From Ignelater luminosus (Eukaryota; Arthropoda; Insecta; Coleoptera; Elateridae), in contig VTPC01091068.1 of assembly GCA_011009095.1 (NCBI GenBank), forward strand, positions 1-64,000: 64,000 bases of DNA, given 5' to 3'. Position numbers and translations under genes: made by a program. The notes under the pieces are model-generated. The model did not search any database. It had not been told where the DNA came from and worked only from the letters and a program-made list of their open reading frames with translations. This document shows positions 48,291 to 60,392 of this stretch, one piece after another (position 1 is the stretch's first letter; each line of letters starts with the position of its first letter).

Positions 48291-49595
48291 AAGGGTTTTC
48301 CAACAAGAGGTGTTATTTTGAATAGCCCGCTATTTCGGTAGATGTCACTTTTGAAGCTATCATTTTTTGACATTTGACAAGTAGAAACTACGCCATTAAT
48401 AAATATGGAACGATACACGGTTCAACAACGCATTGAAATTATTAAAATTCACTATAAAAATGGTGAAGATTTGGCAGAGACGGTTCGTAAAACTCGAACA
48501 TTTTTGGGTCACCGTGAAGCACCTTGTCGGACCGCAATACAGAAATTGGTGAAAAAATTCGAGCTCTTGGGACAAGTTAGTGATGTGATGAATAAAACCC
48601 GTGCACGTCGCTCAAGAACAGCCGAAAATATTGCTGTTGTAGCCGAAAGTGTTAAAGAAAACCCAGGTTTGTCCATTCCTCGTCGTTCTTTGGAATTAGC
48701 CATTCCACAAACGTCATTACACCGTATTTTGCATAAAGATTTGGATCTTAAGGCTTATAAAGTCCAGTTAACACAAGAACTCAAGCCGGCCGATCATCAA
48801 CAACGTCGTGTCTTTGCTGATTGGGTCGTTGAAATGCATGAAAATGATCCAGAATTCCATCGAAAAATCATCTTGAGTGATGAGGCCCATTTCCACCTCG
48901 GTGGCTTCGTCAACAAGCAAAATTGTCGGATCTGGGGCTCAGAAAATCCAAGAGTTATTGTTGAAAAGTCTCTCTATCCTCAACGTGTGACTGTTTGGTG
49001 CGGTTTATGGTCCGGCGGAGTCATTGGACATTACTTTTTCGAAAATGAGGCTGGAGCAACAGTTACGGTCACTGGATTGCGCTATCGAGAGATGATTAAC
49101 GATTTTTTATGGCCGGAATTGGATGGTATTGATCTGGACAACGTTTACTTTCAACAAGACGGCGCTACGTGCCACACAAGCAACGAAACCATTGATCTTT
49201 TACGGAAAAAGTTTCCGGACCGTGTTATCTCTCGAAGAGGTGATCACAATTGGCCACCGAGATCTTGTGATTTAACACCTTGCGACTTCTTTCTTTGGGG
49301 CCACGTGAAAGAGAAGGTCTACGCCAACAGCGCAGCGTCGATTCAAGACCTCAAAGATGGAATTCGTGAGGCTATCGAGGACATAGGGCAGCCACTTTGC
49401 GATTTGGTTATGGAAAATTTCATGAAAAGGATTTTGTCCTGTAAGCGTGGTCGTGGTGGTCATTTGCCTGATGTTATTTTCCATTATTAACGGCATACCT
49501 TCCTCTTTATAATGAAATAAACATCCGATCATTTATATTAAAAAATGGCACTTTTCTTTGAATATCAAAATAACACCTCTTATTGGAAAACCCTT
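48291..49595 (+). mobile_element. Complete DD41D mariner element, copy B (1305 bp)
   Basis: Same length and ends as copy A. The left TIR at 48291 reads AAGGGTTTTCCAACAAGAGG, one mismatch to its partner, which ends at 49595. TA lies at 48289-48290 and 49596-49597. A polyadenylation signal AATAAA sits at 49516-49521, 26 bases after the stop. Confidence 0.95.
48405..49490 (+). CDS. DD41D mariner transposase, copy B, intact 361 aa
   Basis: Intact frame with the same architecture as the minus-strand copy at 28038-29123: DUF4817-type HTH, second HTH, then Asp159, Asp252 and Asp294 giving DD41D. It agrees with that copy at 351 of 361 residues. The substitutions are L6V, N22D, K62M, D83V, A88G, G114D, R205G, P209H, R224G and P310A, the residue after the number being this copy's. 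Without a family consensus I cannot say which residues are ancestral. Several changes (G/D at 114, P/H at 209) lie in the catalytic half and could separate an active from an inactive copy. Confidence 0.93.
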   Translation: MERYTVQQRIEIIKIHYKNGEDLAETVRKTRTFLGHREAPCRTAIQKLVKKFELLGQVSDVMNKTRARRSRTAENIAVVAESVKENPGLSIPRRSLELAIPQTSLHRILHKDLDLKAYKVQLTQELKPADHQQRRVFADWVVEMHENDPEFHRKIILSDEAHFHLGGFVNKQNCRIWGSENPRVIVEKSLYPQRVTVWCGLWSGGVIGHYFFENEAGATVTVTGLRYREMINDFLWPELDGIDLDNVYFQQDGATCHTSNETIDLLRKKFPDRVISRRGDHNWPPRSCDLTPCDFFLWGHVKEKVYANSAASIQDLKDGIREAIEDIGQPLCDLVMENFMKRILSCKRGRGGHLPDVIFHY

Positions 49596-49597
49596 TA

Positions 49598-52500
49598 TGT
49601 AGATTGTAAAATATTTTATTGATTACAGTGCAGAGACGTTTTCTGTATTACTCTTGAAATTGCATTTTCCTAAATATAGTATAGCGCTTGACCCAATATT
49701 GCCGCCTTTATCCTGTTATCGGCCCGACGCAATTAAAGCATTGAAGTTTGTCGGTTTCCCTACTACAACGATTCGATAATGAGCCTGTATAGAAGAACCA
49801 CCTACAAGGTAGTCAAAGTTCCGTCGTAACAAGTTCTTTGACAGGAATCGTCAAAATAATGCAGTTTAGTTATTATTTATTTATTAATTTCTACTTCTTA
49901 CAGCCTACATAGTATGAACGCATTTTTGTGACTCTTCGCCATTGAAAACTGAAAAGATAGTTTTTGTGTAAGTTTCTTCTTTTAAGGGAAACTGCAAACT
50001 GTAAATAGATTGATAACTAAATAAAAAAGCTATTAAAACTTCTAATTTCAGGCTTACAGAATTTATTAAAAGGTTCATTTTATAACCCTGAGCTCTGTAG
50101 CAGTTTAGCAATAATTTAGATAGCGTTTTCTAGGGAAAATAGCTTACAGAAACACAATAGACCGGCTTTTCTCTTATTACAGCATTTTTATTTATTACAC
50201 TATGCTATGAATGCTTTATACAATCAGCAGATGAATTTTTAAATGCGGCTAAAGCATACTTTCTAATAGTTTTTGTTTCATTCCAAGAAGTGCTTTTAGG
50301 CCTTCAGATAATATAATAGTAATAAATGTCTGTTTTAATATGTTATTAATTATAGCTTCGAAAAAAGCTTTGAACGTATTTCAGTTGCGCAATAATGATG
50401 AGTAGAAATAACGACCAGTAGACCAGTATTTAGGATAAATAGGATTAATTTTAGTTATTTAATTCCACGAAAAAAAAACAATTTTGTTAACTTTCTTCTT
50501 CTAAAGTAGAAGACGGAGGTGTGATAAAATATTGAGACAGCAAGGTTGAACACAACAAAATTACTTCTGCTTGTTTCACTGAACTAATGTTACTCTAGGG
50601 ATATGGCTCCATTCCTAACACACCATTAACTGCTTGAAATCATAGCTTATTAAATGTTTCTAGAACACACAAAATATAAGAAAATAGATAAGCTGAAAAT
50701 CAATACAAGTTACAAGCTAAGTTAAGATCAATTGATTTTCTACTGAAACTTAAAATTAATAGAAATTTGTAAATTCTTAATTATTAACAGTATTGCACAT
50801 TATTTATTTAAAATATAAAATTAACCGATTCCCAGAATCTTCCCAACGTTTTGAACAAAGTTTCTAAAAAGGTACTAAATTATTTTATTAATATCTATAA
50901 AATTAGAGCAACTTTTAAAATAAAAAAACTTTAATCATAAAAATCTCACTTTTATTTTAGATCAACATAAATCATAAAAGCATAAAGCAAGAAATATTTC
51001 ATTATTAAACTAAATTACCCACACAAAGGGCAACATAAAACAAGAATACAGTAGCAGCAGATAACAGACTTTATATTCTATTACCAGCTAAACTTTAAAA
51101 ATCTGACTCTCAGTGGAGCAGAAACCACAGCTTTACAGATACGGGATGAGAGCTTTTGCGGGCCTTTGAATATTAAGCACACAATTATAGGGCGATATTA
51201 CAGAGGGGTCCATTTAAGGATACATTCGCATATTTCTGTTGAAATTTTATAATGTTAGTATTTAACTTCTCATTCTATCTCAAGTTTATACTTTCCTGGC
51301 TTTTGACGTACAGATAAAATTTGCAAGGTGCAGGTAGTATTATATGTGTACGTGCACCTGTTAGTTCAGCATCCCCATACAACTTCTCATAACTGTAAAC
51401 TAGCTCTGAAAATATTCAGTCTGCATAGCGAGATTACTACCACAAAGTTTGTAGCACAGTGACAAAAATAATTTTGAGATTTGCAACATTTTTTATTATT
51501 TTTTTTATTAATTGGTTGATTATGTGCTTTTGCATTGTTGTTGCTATGTACATCAGACATAGCAAGCTGAAATTAGAGAATTCTAGACTTTAAGTATAAA
51601 AGTTTAAATCGCAGTTTAAATAGTTTCTTGGAAATGTCTTCAACTTCTATTATCTTACAATTTTGTTTTTTCTTTTCTCAAGCTAAAAGAATAACTTTAG
51701 GATTTTAACCTCACAAAAGTTTTTCTCATTGAAGTGTTGTCTGCTCTTTAAAGTACTTTTTCTAACAGTATTTGCAATAGAATTGAATTGATACGGACGT
51801 TGATAAAAATAAAATGGAGTGACTCACTTAATGGAATTTTTTAACCTTCTTGTTATTAGATTATTATACTCAAGGTTTGATATAGAATTACTTGAGTGTT
51901 TTTAAATGGTTTAATGGGGAAGATAATTAAATCATAAAATATAAAAGGAACAAAATTTACAAGGTGAATCAGCAGAAGTAAAAATTATGTTCAACAAGTG
52001 TGATCGGTCAGTAGCTGTGTACACATAAAAGAAAACATCTACGTCTTTATGCAAGAGTTCTGCATTAACATTAGTTTTATTAATGCCAATAACAATTTCT
52101 AAGTTACTCATTTTTTTGATATTATGTTCACAAAAACTATTAAATATAATTATATTAATTGTTACCTTTAAAGTAATATTCATCCCTAGCCAAGACATGA
52201 TTTTTAAATTCTCCATGATATAATTTTTTTGCTGCCCAAAATCACCAACACTGTAACATTTCAGACTACTTGAGTAATATGCGTTTGGACATAGAAACAC
52301 CAATAACTTAAAGCCAATTGCTACCAATACAATAAATTTTATTTTTGCCTTTCACATGATCTTACTGAACGGTGTTGTATTCTACCTACTTTAGTCATTT
52401 TTACTCTAAATATTCAGATAAAGACTATTTATGACAAGCATAAATCATAAATTGATTACAAAATTATATTTTTTCTTTTTACAAGAATTAGACCAAAGCA

Positions 52501-53544
52501 AACAGAATTCTGGACAGTAATAATACTTGTGATATAGTCAAGTAAGACTTTTTTTGGTCATTTGGTCAAAAATTCTTATGAACAACATAGTCGCAACTTC
52601 TGCTGCCTGATTTTTAGCTGCAACTTAAAAATGGCTTATTTTTTCCACTTAGTCTTTGTCCATATTTCTTTTTTCTATAAGCCATGTATTCGTTAACTTT
52701 CCAGTGGCATATCCTGGTTTTTCTAAACCTGTGTGTGTATTTCTAGTATCATATCTCCATCACACAGTTTATGTCTAATAGCAACAAACATGTAAAAAAA
52801 TTAACAGCTTCACTTCATTTCTAACAGAATGAGAGATTCTAAATTATGAAAACCATGGCTTTAGGTTATGGAAGCTACAATTATACTTGCAAATGAAATG
52901 TTTTACGAGAAAGCAGTCTTTTTTTGAAGTACTGAATGTGGATTTAAAAAACGACAAGATTGCTTAATTTTCCGGTAACGTATCAACTTTTTAATAAATC
53001 CATTTGCAATCTCTAGATCTAGATATAGAATAAACTAATTGGTAAAATAAAATTTGTCATACAACAAACATCCATCATTTTTTAATTCAACTTTGGCACC
53101 CAATAGGTATATTTCGTAAATATCTTCGTTTCCAGCATTTTTCGGTTGTCTTCAAGGACAAGAGCATACTATAAGGAAGTAGTTGAGGCTTTACACTCTT
53201 GTATTCTAATAAAGGTTTGTCTGTATAGACTAAGTTTGCACTGCTGGTCTGTTCATCGATCTACACGATTCACCTCTGTTTTCACACGCTCCAACCTCAG
53301 ATAAGTTTAGAGCTCAAAGTCCGCAAATGCAAAGTGCTTTTTATAAACTGCGAATACCAGACAAAGTACTACCGATCTATGGAGTAATCTATATCGTTTT
53401 TACACGTAGATTCAAGCGTCTCTAAACTTCGCACAGGCCAAACACAGACTATATTACAGATCGGCTATGTGACACGTAGTTCATCTTAATTGCAACGACA
53501 ACAGCGATTGCCTATGTAAGCACGAACTAAATATGCAAACTGTA
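49598..53544. other. AT-rich DNA, no recognised gene
   Basis: About 3.9 kb. The only long frame is a 131-codon minus-strand one (51932-52327) starting with a hydrophobic stretch; no domain could be assigned and it is probably chance. Nothing else was seen. Confidence 0.45.
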
Positions 53545-54708
53545 TATAGATGTTATTTTGAAAAGGAATGCAAATATTTGGCAGGTGTATTCTTCGACAC
53601 AAATTAAGGCTTTTTTGTCATATGACTTTTTTTCTTAAAGTGCACCGTTTTCAAGATACAAAGTGTTGAAGTTTTATTTGAAATTCCTTGTTTTCTCAAT
53701 ATTTTAAGAGCAAGGTGAGATATTGGTATGAAATTTACTACACGTTTGTTATTCTAAGATGTCTACTATTTTGCGTAGTTCTGCATTTTACATCTCTGTG
53801 AGAGGCGAAGAACTGGAGGCGGGCAGCCCTCTACTCTAAAGAAAGTTGTTACGCTACTGAAATATTAGAAGATTATTTAATTTTTGGAATCAGTAATCAA
53901 TTCGGAGAAACAAGGTTACTCTTGCGGTTTTTTCCGTAGAACGTGTCAGTTTTTAGTAAAACCGGATCTTTCAAAACCTCTGAAGTTACCCTATGGTACG
54001 GTCATACATCACCTCGAAAACATGATGTAATTATTTGCATCTCATTCTTCGACAGAAGTTAAACATTTTTTTTATATAACTTTTTTCTCTAAAACGTATC
54101 ATTCTCAATGTATGTGTGTCAAAGTTCAGCTATAGTGCACAAGAAATTTTGATACGGTGTAGCTTGAGAATGTTTCCCTTTAGAGACGTTATATACAAAA
54201 ATATGCTTATTCTTTATAAAGGAATGTGATGCAAATAATTGCATCCTGTTTTTCAGATGATGTACGACCTTACCATAGGTCGTTCGACTTAAAAGGTTTT
54301 GAAAAATCCAATTTTACTAAAACAAAAACGATGTATTCTACGAAAAAAAAACACATGAATAACTTTTTGTTCCAAATTGATTACTGATTCCAAAACTAAA
54401 AACATTTTTAGATATTAAGTAGCAAAAAAATATTTTTAGCACTAAGGAGCCAGCCTACGCTTAATATTTGCCTATGATAGGGATATAAAATGCAAAACTA
54501 CATGAAATGGTAGACACCTTAGAGTAACAAGCATGTAAGAGATTTCATGGCGATTTTGAAAACAAAAGATTCTAAATAAGATTTTGACATTCTGTATCGC
54601 AAAAACGGTACACTTTAGAAAAAAAAAGCTACATGACAAAAAAGGCTTAATTCTTATCTGGAAATGCACCTACCATATATTTGCACTCATCTTCAAAACA
54701 TCCTGTAT
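53545..54708. repeat. ~1.16-kb near-complete palindrome (foldback element)
   Basis: The left half (53545-54123) and the right half (54140-54708, inverted) align over essentially their whole length. Paired blocks include GCAAATATTTGGCAGGTG with GCAAATATATGGTAGGTG, TAAGGCTTTTTTGTCAT with TAAGCCTTTTTTGTCAT, and GTTATTCTAAGATGTCTAC with GTTACTCTAAGGTGTCTAC. Further pairs are TTTTGGAATCAGTAATCAAT in both and ATGTAATTATTTGCATC with ATGCAATTATTTGCATC. The loop is only ~15-20 bases near 54126. Termini read ACAGGATGTTTTGAAGATGA on the right arm and a decayed equivalent on the left. No coding capacity. Probably a foldback transposon or long-hairpin MITE. Confidence 0.88.
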
Positions 54709-57069
54709 ATCTGAACATGTAAGGCCCGTTTTTAAAACCTGGACTGAAAATCTTCAAAGACCCGCTAAATAATTTGCAAGCATTAAGAGATTTCTTAGGA
54801 CCATAAGGCACACCAAAGTGCTGAGGTTAGTAAAAACCTGAAAACCTGCATCTTTTTAGATTTTCTCTTATATTAGAATTAGTATCCATTTTCCAGAACG
54901 TACGTTTTTGGAATTGTAAGTCTTATTTTATTGTATAATAAAGATGTGTTCTACGAAGTGCTAATCAAAATTAAGACACATTTTTTTTGGTCAACAGATT
55001 TTAGAAGGGATAGTGATTTGATCTCTTTACAATAAGGAAATAGCACGTGTTTGTCAACTTATTTTGAGTTCTGTTTCCCACATTTTTTAAAAAGTCTTGT
55101 TTAATATGTTCTTTGAGTAGGTAATAATTGAGCTTTTATTTTAGCAAAGAAAATTAGCAAATTATGCAAAGACTTAAAAAAATGTAATAAAATAAAATGC
55201 TGTAGTGTTGGCCTAAATGTGAAGATAATTTTATGATCGCTTAGATGTTTGTGCAACAGTTAACGGGAAACAGTTTGAACATTTAACTTAGTGTTTAAAA
55301 TACAATATTAGAAATCTAAAACATCCAGATTTTGGTTAATGTTTGTTATTCGTACTGGCATAAAATGTGGTGATTCATCCTAATGAATTTTTTTTGGAGT
55401 AATTTACTATTTTTTTTTTTGTTGAAATGAAAGTTTATTATCTACCCAACAGACATATTAAAAAATCTTTCTTTGAAAATATATTGGGAAGAAGCAATTT
55501 AAATTTACTAACAGGATATTTCCCTATGGTACGAAATCTAACGCACCAACCTGTATATAATCAAGGTGGTGTGCCAAAAGATTTGCGACGCTCCCTTCGT
55601 CGATTTTTTTGTGGTTTTTTTGAGGTTTCCTCGAGCATCAGACACTTTTATAATGATCAAAAGTATCTAACTCTATTGGTGTCAAAGTAACTAGATATAA
55701 GGACGGAGATTTAGGAGTCAATTAGTGTAAAAGAATAAAATTCAGTCTTGGTGAACAAAAAAGAAATTTGTTTATAAAATAAAAAAAGAAATTATAACAA
55801 AAAGAAAAGTTTCTTACTAACGGAATATTAATTGAAAACCACCTAATAGTTAAATTGTGCATGGAAATCAATTTTATTACAAAAAATTATCACAGTACAT
55901 CTTCCTTCTTTCGGTGCGGTGAGGAAATCTTTAATGGCATACTGAAAATAAAAACAGTTAACAGTGAATGATATTTACGTTCGCTATGTCTCAGCAAATT
56001 TGGGGTTCATTACAACTTTCTTCATTTGAAACTACAGTCTGTGTAAGCATATCTTCTCTGCATGCCTCTTTTTGTAGAGATTCTCCGCAAATTTGTCTTT
56101 TGGCCTTTTAAAAATGTACTTTACATACCTAATTAATACTACATATTAGATATCAAAACTTTTGTAATTGGGTAATAAATCTTTTAGAAGAATGTACTAC
56201 GATATTATTTATGAATGTGCTATGTATTATAGCAAGTATAATAAGAATATTCTTTACAAAATGATTTGGTTATCAATGTTGTTAAACTGTTGGTTATTAG
56301 TTATTATTAAATTTGATATTCGTTTATCTAATATATTGAGTATTTATTTATTCTAATAATAAATGGGTTATTTATTTTACATTTAAACAGCATACGATAA
56401 CTTTGTTTTACTGAATGAAATGTTCTGTATTAACAACTATTCCAATTTCTTAAACAAAATTGTTGAATTTTATAAATGCTTGAATTGTTGCATGAGAAAC
56501 TTAGGCAAGTAAATCATTTAGGGGCATAACCCGTTGAGATACGCTATGTAAATAGTTACTCTTAAAGTTACCCCATCCGCTCTCCAAAGTTTGCAAAAAA
56601 TCAATTAAGAAAAAAAAAGGTACAACTGGGTTTGCCTGAAGTTTTAAATTAAAATATTCGTTTGACAGCCTACCGTTCACAAAGCTGTTGGAAATTAAAA
56701 GTAGAGATTTTGCCTCCTTTCATTTTTATTTTCCGTATTTCGAGAGAAAGTCTTTATATTCGAAACAAACTTAGTTAGATTTTTAAGAAGAAAAGTGCTT
56801 ACTTTTTAGAGTAAAGCATTTTACGTGGTATTCACGTCTGTGAACACGTTCATAGAGGCACGGCAAGTAAAAATCTCAAAACAACTTTCAGTGTAATAAA
56901 GAACTTCTGGTTTACCGAAATTGGGAACAATACATAACATATTCGTTAGGAGAATAATAGTACGCGGATCCTTGCCGCATTTTTTGCATTAAGTATTTTC
57001 TTGGCTGTTTTTCAGTTGGTTTTTTTTTTCATTAGGGTTACATGTTTACGATGTGCACAGAGAAGATAG
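54709..57069. other. AT-rich DNA, no recognised gene
   Basis: CGCACCAACCTGTATA at ~55542-55558 resembles the end of a TA-targeting element, but no partner was found. Short frames only. Confidence 0.4.
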
Positions 57070-57490
57070 CAGTCCAACTATAAGTACAACAGAAGTTCGT
57101 TAGATTATTATACCGAACACTGTAATTCACTGGATAACCTGATGGAAACTTTCAATGAGACCGAGTTCATACAATGGGGTGATTACAATCTACACAGCGC
57201 ATGGTCCAACGATGAACTCAATGTACTATATTCAATTGAATCATGTCATAAATCCCTAATAACAAAATATTTGTCAGGAATTGACAAACTTTAATGCATT
57301 TAAATGATGAATATATTGTGCCTTGTGATAACTATGATCCTCCCTTGCACATAAAACATCCATTAATGTATGATGTACCAAAAACGTCGGGCTTTAAAAT
57401 ATTAGTGTATTACTATGATTTTCGTACTACTGACTACAGATCAACTGAATATAATTTAAACTGTCTTAATTGAGACAATATTTTGAGAAT
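57070..57490 (+). pseudogene. Endonuclease-domain remnant of a non-LTR retrotransposon
   Basis: The plus strand reads YYTEHCNSLDNLMETFNETE followed directly by FIQWGDYNLHSAWSND. The WGDYN motif corresponds to the LGDFN signature of the apurinic-type endonuclease at the start of non-LTR ORF2. After a frameshift it reads VPCDNYDPPLHIKHPL, matching the conserved D/H-containing end of that domain (SDHxPL-like). It then gives FKILVYYYDFRTTDYRS, like the YNFRKADY segment that leads to the RT. Frameshifts and stops show decay. The RT that should follow is not seen before the hAT element at 57672. Confidence 0.7.
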
Positions 57491-57663
57491 GCAACTGTAA
57501 ATTACCAAATTAACATTTTTTTATACACTAATTATGATCTAATTTGCTAAAGTGGTTCAGTCCATAACTCGTGACGTATCTCAAAGAATTCATTTTCTGG
57601 GTTACGTCACCAAATGGCGTTATTTGAGGCGTTGGTTCTCACAAAGAACTTAGATAGCAGCGT
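57491..57663. other. Spacer before the hAT element
   Basis: May hold a few more decayed residues of the preceding retroelement; not assignable. Confidence 0.35.
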
Positions 57664-57671
57664 ATCTTAGA

Positions 57672-60384
57672 CAGTGGCGGCCCGTTATAAGGAACCAAGA
57701 AGCTATAGCACCACAGTAAAGATTTCATTTTTCAATTTGAAAAAACTAATTTATACTTTTAAATTTTCTCTACCAGAGATTAAAAAATTAAAAATTGCTA
57801 TTTTAGAAATATATACATAATGAACAAGTGAACACCGTGCGTACAAAATGATAAAAATAAAAGTTTGGAGCCAGTCAAAATGCGGCTCCAATGCTTTTAA
57901 GCGGCTATATACTGTAGCGGAGGCTGGTGGGTGAGGGAGGGTGTTCGCAGTTAGCGAAATAGTTGAGCCAAGGTACAAGTGGCTCCTGCAGTCCAGTTAC
58001 CATCGATACGTGGTGCGCGCGCGTCGTGTTAGTTATACTACGCCCGGTTTGAAACTTGACGTGAAGTGTAAAAGTGAAGTGCAATATGAACGCAATACGT
58101 GAGCTTTTAAAATATTTTTCTACCTATTCTTTAAAAGAAAAGATTGAAATAAAAGAACTTGTAAGACCTCTGTCGGATTTAGATATTTCGAAAACACAGG
58201 GTGTCTCCACTTCAAAATCCAGTTCTTAAGGACGAATTAGAAAATTTAATATAAATGTTTTTTTCAAAAATGACTGGATATGTGGGTGTGACGAGAAACA
58301 CGCATTGTTTTGTTTTCCGTGTGTTTTATTCGGTGGCGAAGAGACGTGGACGAAGATTGGAATCAAGGATCTGGTTCATATATAGGTTAAAACGAAAAGC
58401 CACGAAAAGTCGAAAGTCCATATGAATAACATGTTTAGTTTTACGATGCTTGGCCGAACAAATATTCTGAGTCAGCTAAACTCTGCAATAATATCACACA
58501 ATCAACAAATCGACAAAAATCGTTACGTAATTAATATCATAATTAACTGTATCCGGTTTTGTGATGCTTTAGAACTAGCTTTACGGGAGTATGAAGAATA
58601 CGACGAATCCGAAAACAAAGGAATATTTCGAGAGCTTGTTGATTTTAGTTCCCACTTAGATAAGGATTTAAAAGAACATTTTAACAAATCGTCAGTGTTT
58701 AAGAAAACCTCTAAGACAACCCAGAATGAAGTTGCCAAAGAAATAAAAAAAGCGAATTGTATTGCTGTTATTGCAGATGAAACCACAGATGTTTTAACTG
58801 AATTACAGCTTGTTATCATTTTGCGTTATATTGAGGATGGTAAACCAGTAGAAAGGTTTTTGAATTTTGTAAATCCTCCCAAACATGATGCTATTTCTAT
58901 CGCAGATTACATTTTAAAAGCAATTGATCCTTTAATTAGCGACACTCCAGACAAGCTCATTGCACAAAGTTATGACGGGGCGTGAGTCATGAGCGGAGGT
59001 TTGAATGGAGTTCAAAAAATACTAGAAGAAACATATCCTTTAGCCAACTACGTGCATTGCTATGCTCATCAAATTAACCTAATAATGAACAGTGCAGCGT
59101 CCGTTAATAAATCAGTTCGAATTTTTTTTGCGCACTTAACTGAACTTTGCTTCTTCTTTTCTACTTCTCATAAAAGAACAAGGGTCCTAGATGAAATTGT
59201 TCAAAAAAGATTACCACATTCGTCGCAAACTAGATGGAATTTTCATTCAAGGGGCGTTAACACTGTTTATAATTACAGACAAAAACTGATAAGCGTCATG
59301 GAAACATTGGAAAATGACAAAAACAGTACTTCGGAATGTACAATCGAAAGAGCCAGCTCCTACAAACTTAGATTAAGAGGCAAGAATTTTATATTTTGGT
59401 TGACAATTTTTCATAACATAATGCCTCACGTTGAAATAATTTTTAAACAATTACAAAAGACCCAGTCAAGATTAGACAGAATTTACAGAATTTTGAAAAT
59501 AAAATACAAAAAATACGCAATCAAAAGGATTACATTATTGCAAAAAAGGCTACGCATGCAGCATCTAAATAAGAAAACAGAAGCTTTGGAAGTTTGTGAC
59601 TTTATTATTCAGCAAATAAGACCAAGATTTAGTTTCACTGGATATCTAGTAGCTACAAATTTATTTGAGATGGAAAAATTTCCCGAATATCGCCAGAAAT
59701 TTCCAAAAAAGTGGTTAGTGTTTATCCTTTTTTAGAAAAACATAGCTTGAAGACTGAACTGCAGGTACTTTATGAACGAGAAGAGTTGAGAAATGTTTTT
59801 GGGGCTGTCAATCTTTTATCGTTAATTTCACAAGAAGGAATGCGTGGTACTTTTCAAGAAACCTTAAATCTTTTGGAAGTATTACTGACAACGCCCATGT
59901 CTACATCCAAAGCCAAGCGTTGTTTCTCCATGCTGAAAAGGATCAAGACTTTTCCATGAAGGAAGAAAGGCTCAGTGCATTAAGAATGCTATCAACTGAA
60001 AAAGCTTTTCTTAACAACATGAAAAATACGTATTTGTTATTTAAAAAAAAACGGAGAATGGATTTCACATACCGTACAATTTAATTATTTGTGTTGTTAA
60101 CATTGACTGATTTAAATGTAACTTTAACAGTTAATAGAATAGGATACCTTGGTAAGTTAGTAAATATTCATTGTTTTTAGTGAATTGGAAAGGTAACATA
60201 CAAAATTACAAACCCTTCCATTTCCTTAAGTTCGTACTTTTTAAAATTTAAATTGTCATAATTTCTAAAGTGAGAAAGATTTGCAATGTTGTACTTTAAA
60301 ATTTTTATACCCCCTCCCCCTCCTCGCCACATTGAATCGCAAAGCCGTGGCTCTATCACCGCACAATACTACAAGCCGCCACTG
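57672..60384 (+). mobile_element. Full-length hAT element (2713 bp) with 8-bp target duplication
   Basis: It starts CAGTGGCGGC at 57672 and ends with the inverse, GCCGCCACTG, at 60384. The exact 8-mer ATCTTAGA flanks it at 57664-57671 and 60385-60392. CAGTGGCGG ends are typical of hAT elements coding ZMYM1/DUF4371-type transposases. The single gene inside is broken, so the copy is non-autonomous now. Confidence 0.95.
58086..60084 (+). pseudogene. hAT transposase (ZMYM1/DUF4371 type), broken
   Basis: Transposase that would excise and insert hAT elements. In order: an N-terminal piece from ATG 58086 (47 codons, then TAA at 58227); a TTF-type zinc finger WICGCDEKHALFCFPCVLF (~58280); the DUF4371-like region from 58422 with IADETTDV (first catalytic Asp, ~58774) and SYDGA (second Asp, ~58968); CYAHQINLI (~59060); QTRWNFHSRG (~59228); and the C-terminal dimerisation block TTPMSTSKAKRCFSMLKRIK (~59888). 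In the last block family members read SAERSFS, so the conserved Glu is Lys here. Lesions are TAA 58227, TAG 58383, TGA 58983 (directly after SYDGA), a frameshift near 59710 and another near 59955. The final stop at 60084 follows FKKKRRMDFTYRTI. Not functional, but the order of domains is complete. Confidence 0.92.
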
Positions 60385-60392
60385 ATCTTAGA

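Noticed and set aside
51932..52327. 131-codon minus-strand frame with a hydrophobic start
   Set aside because: No recognisable domain; EIVIGINKTN faintly recalls a motif of farnesoic acid O-methyltransferase-like domains, but the rest does not fit.
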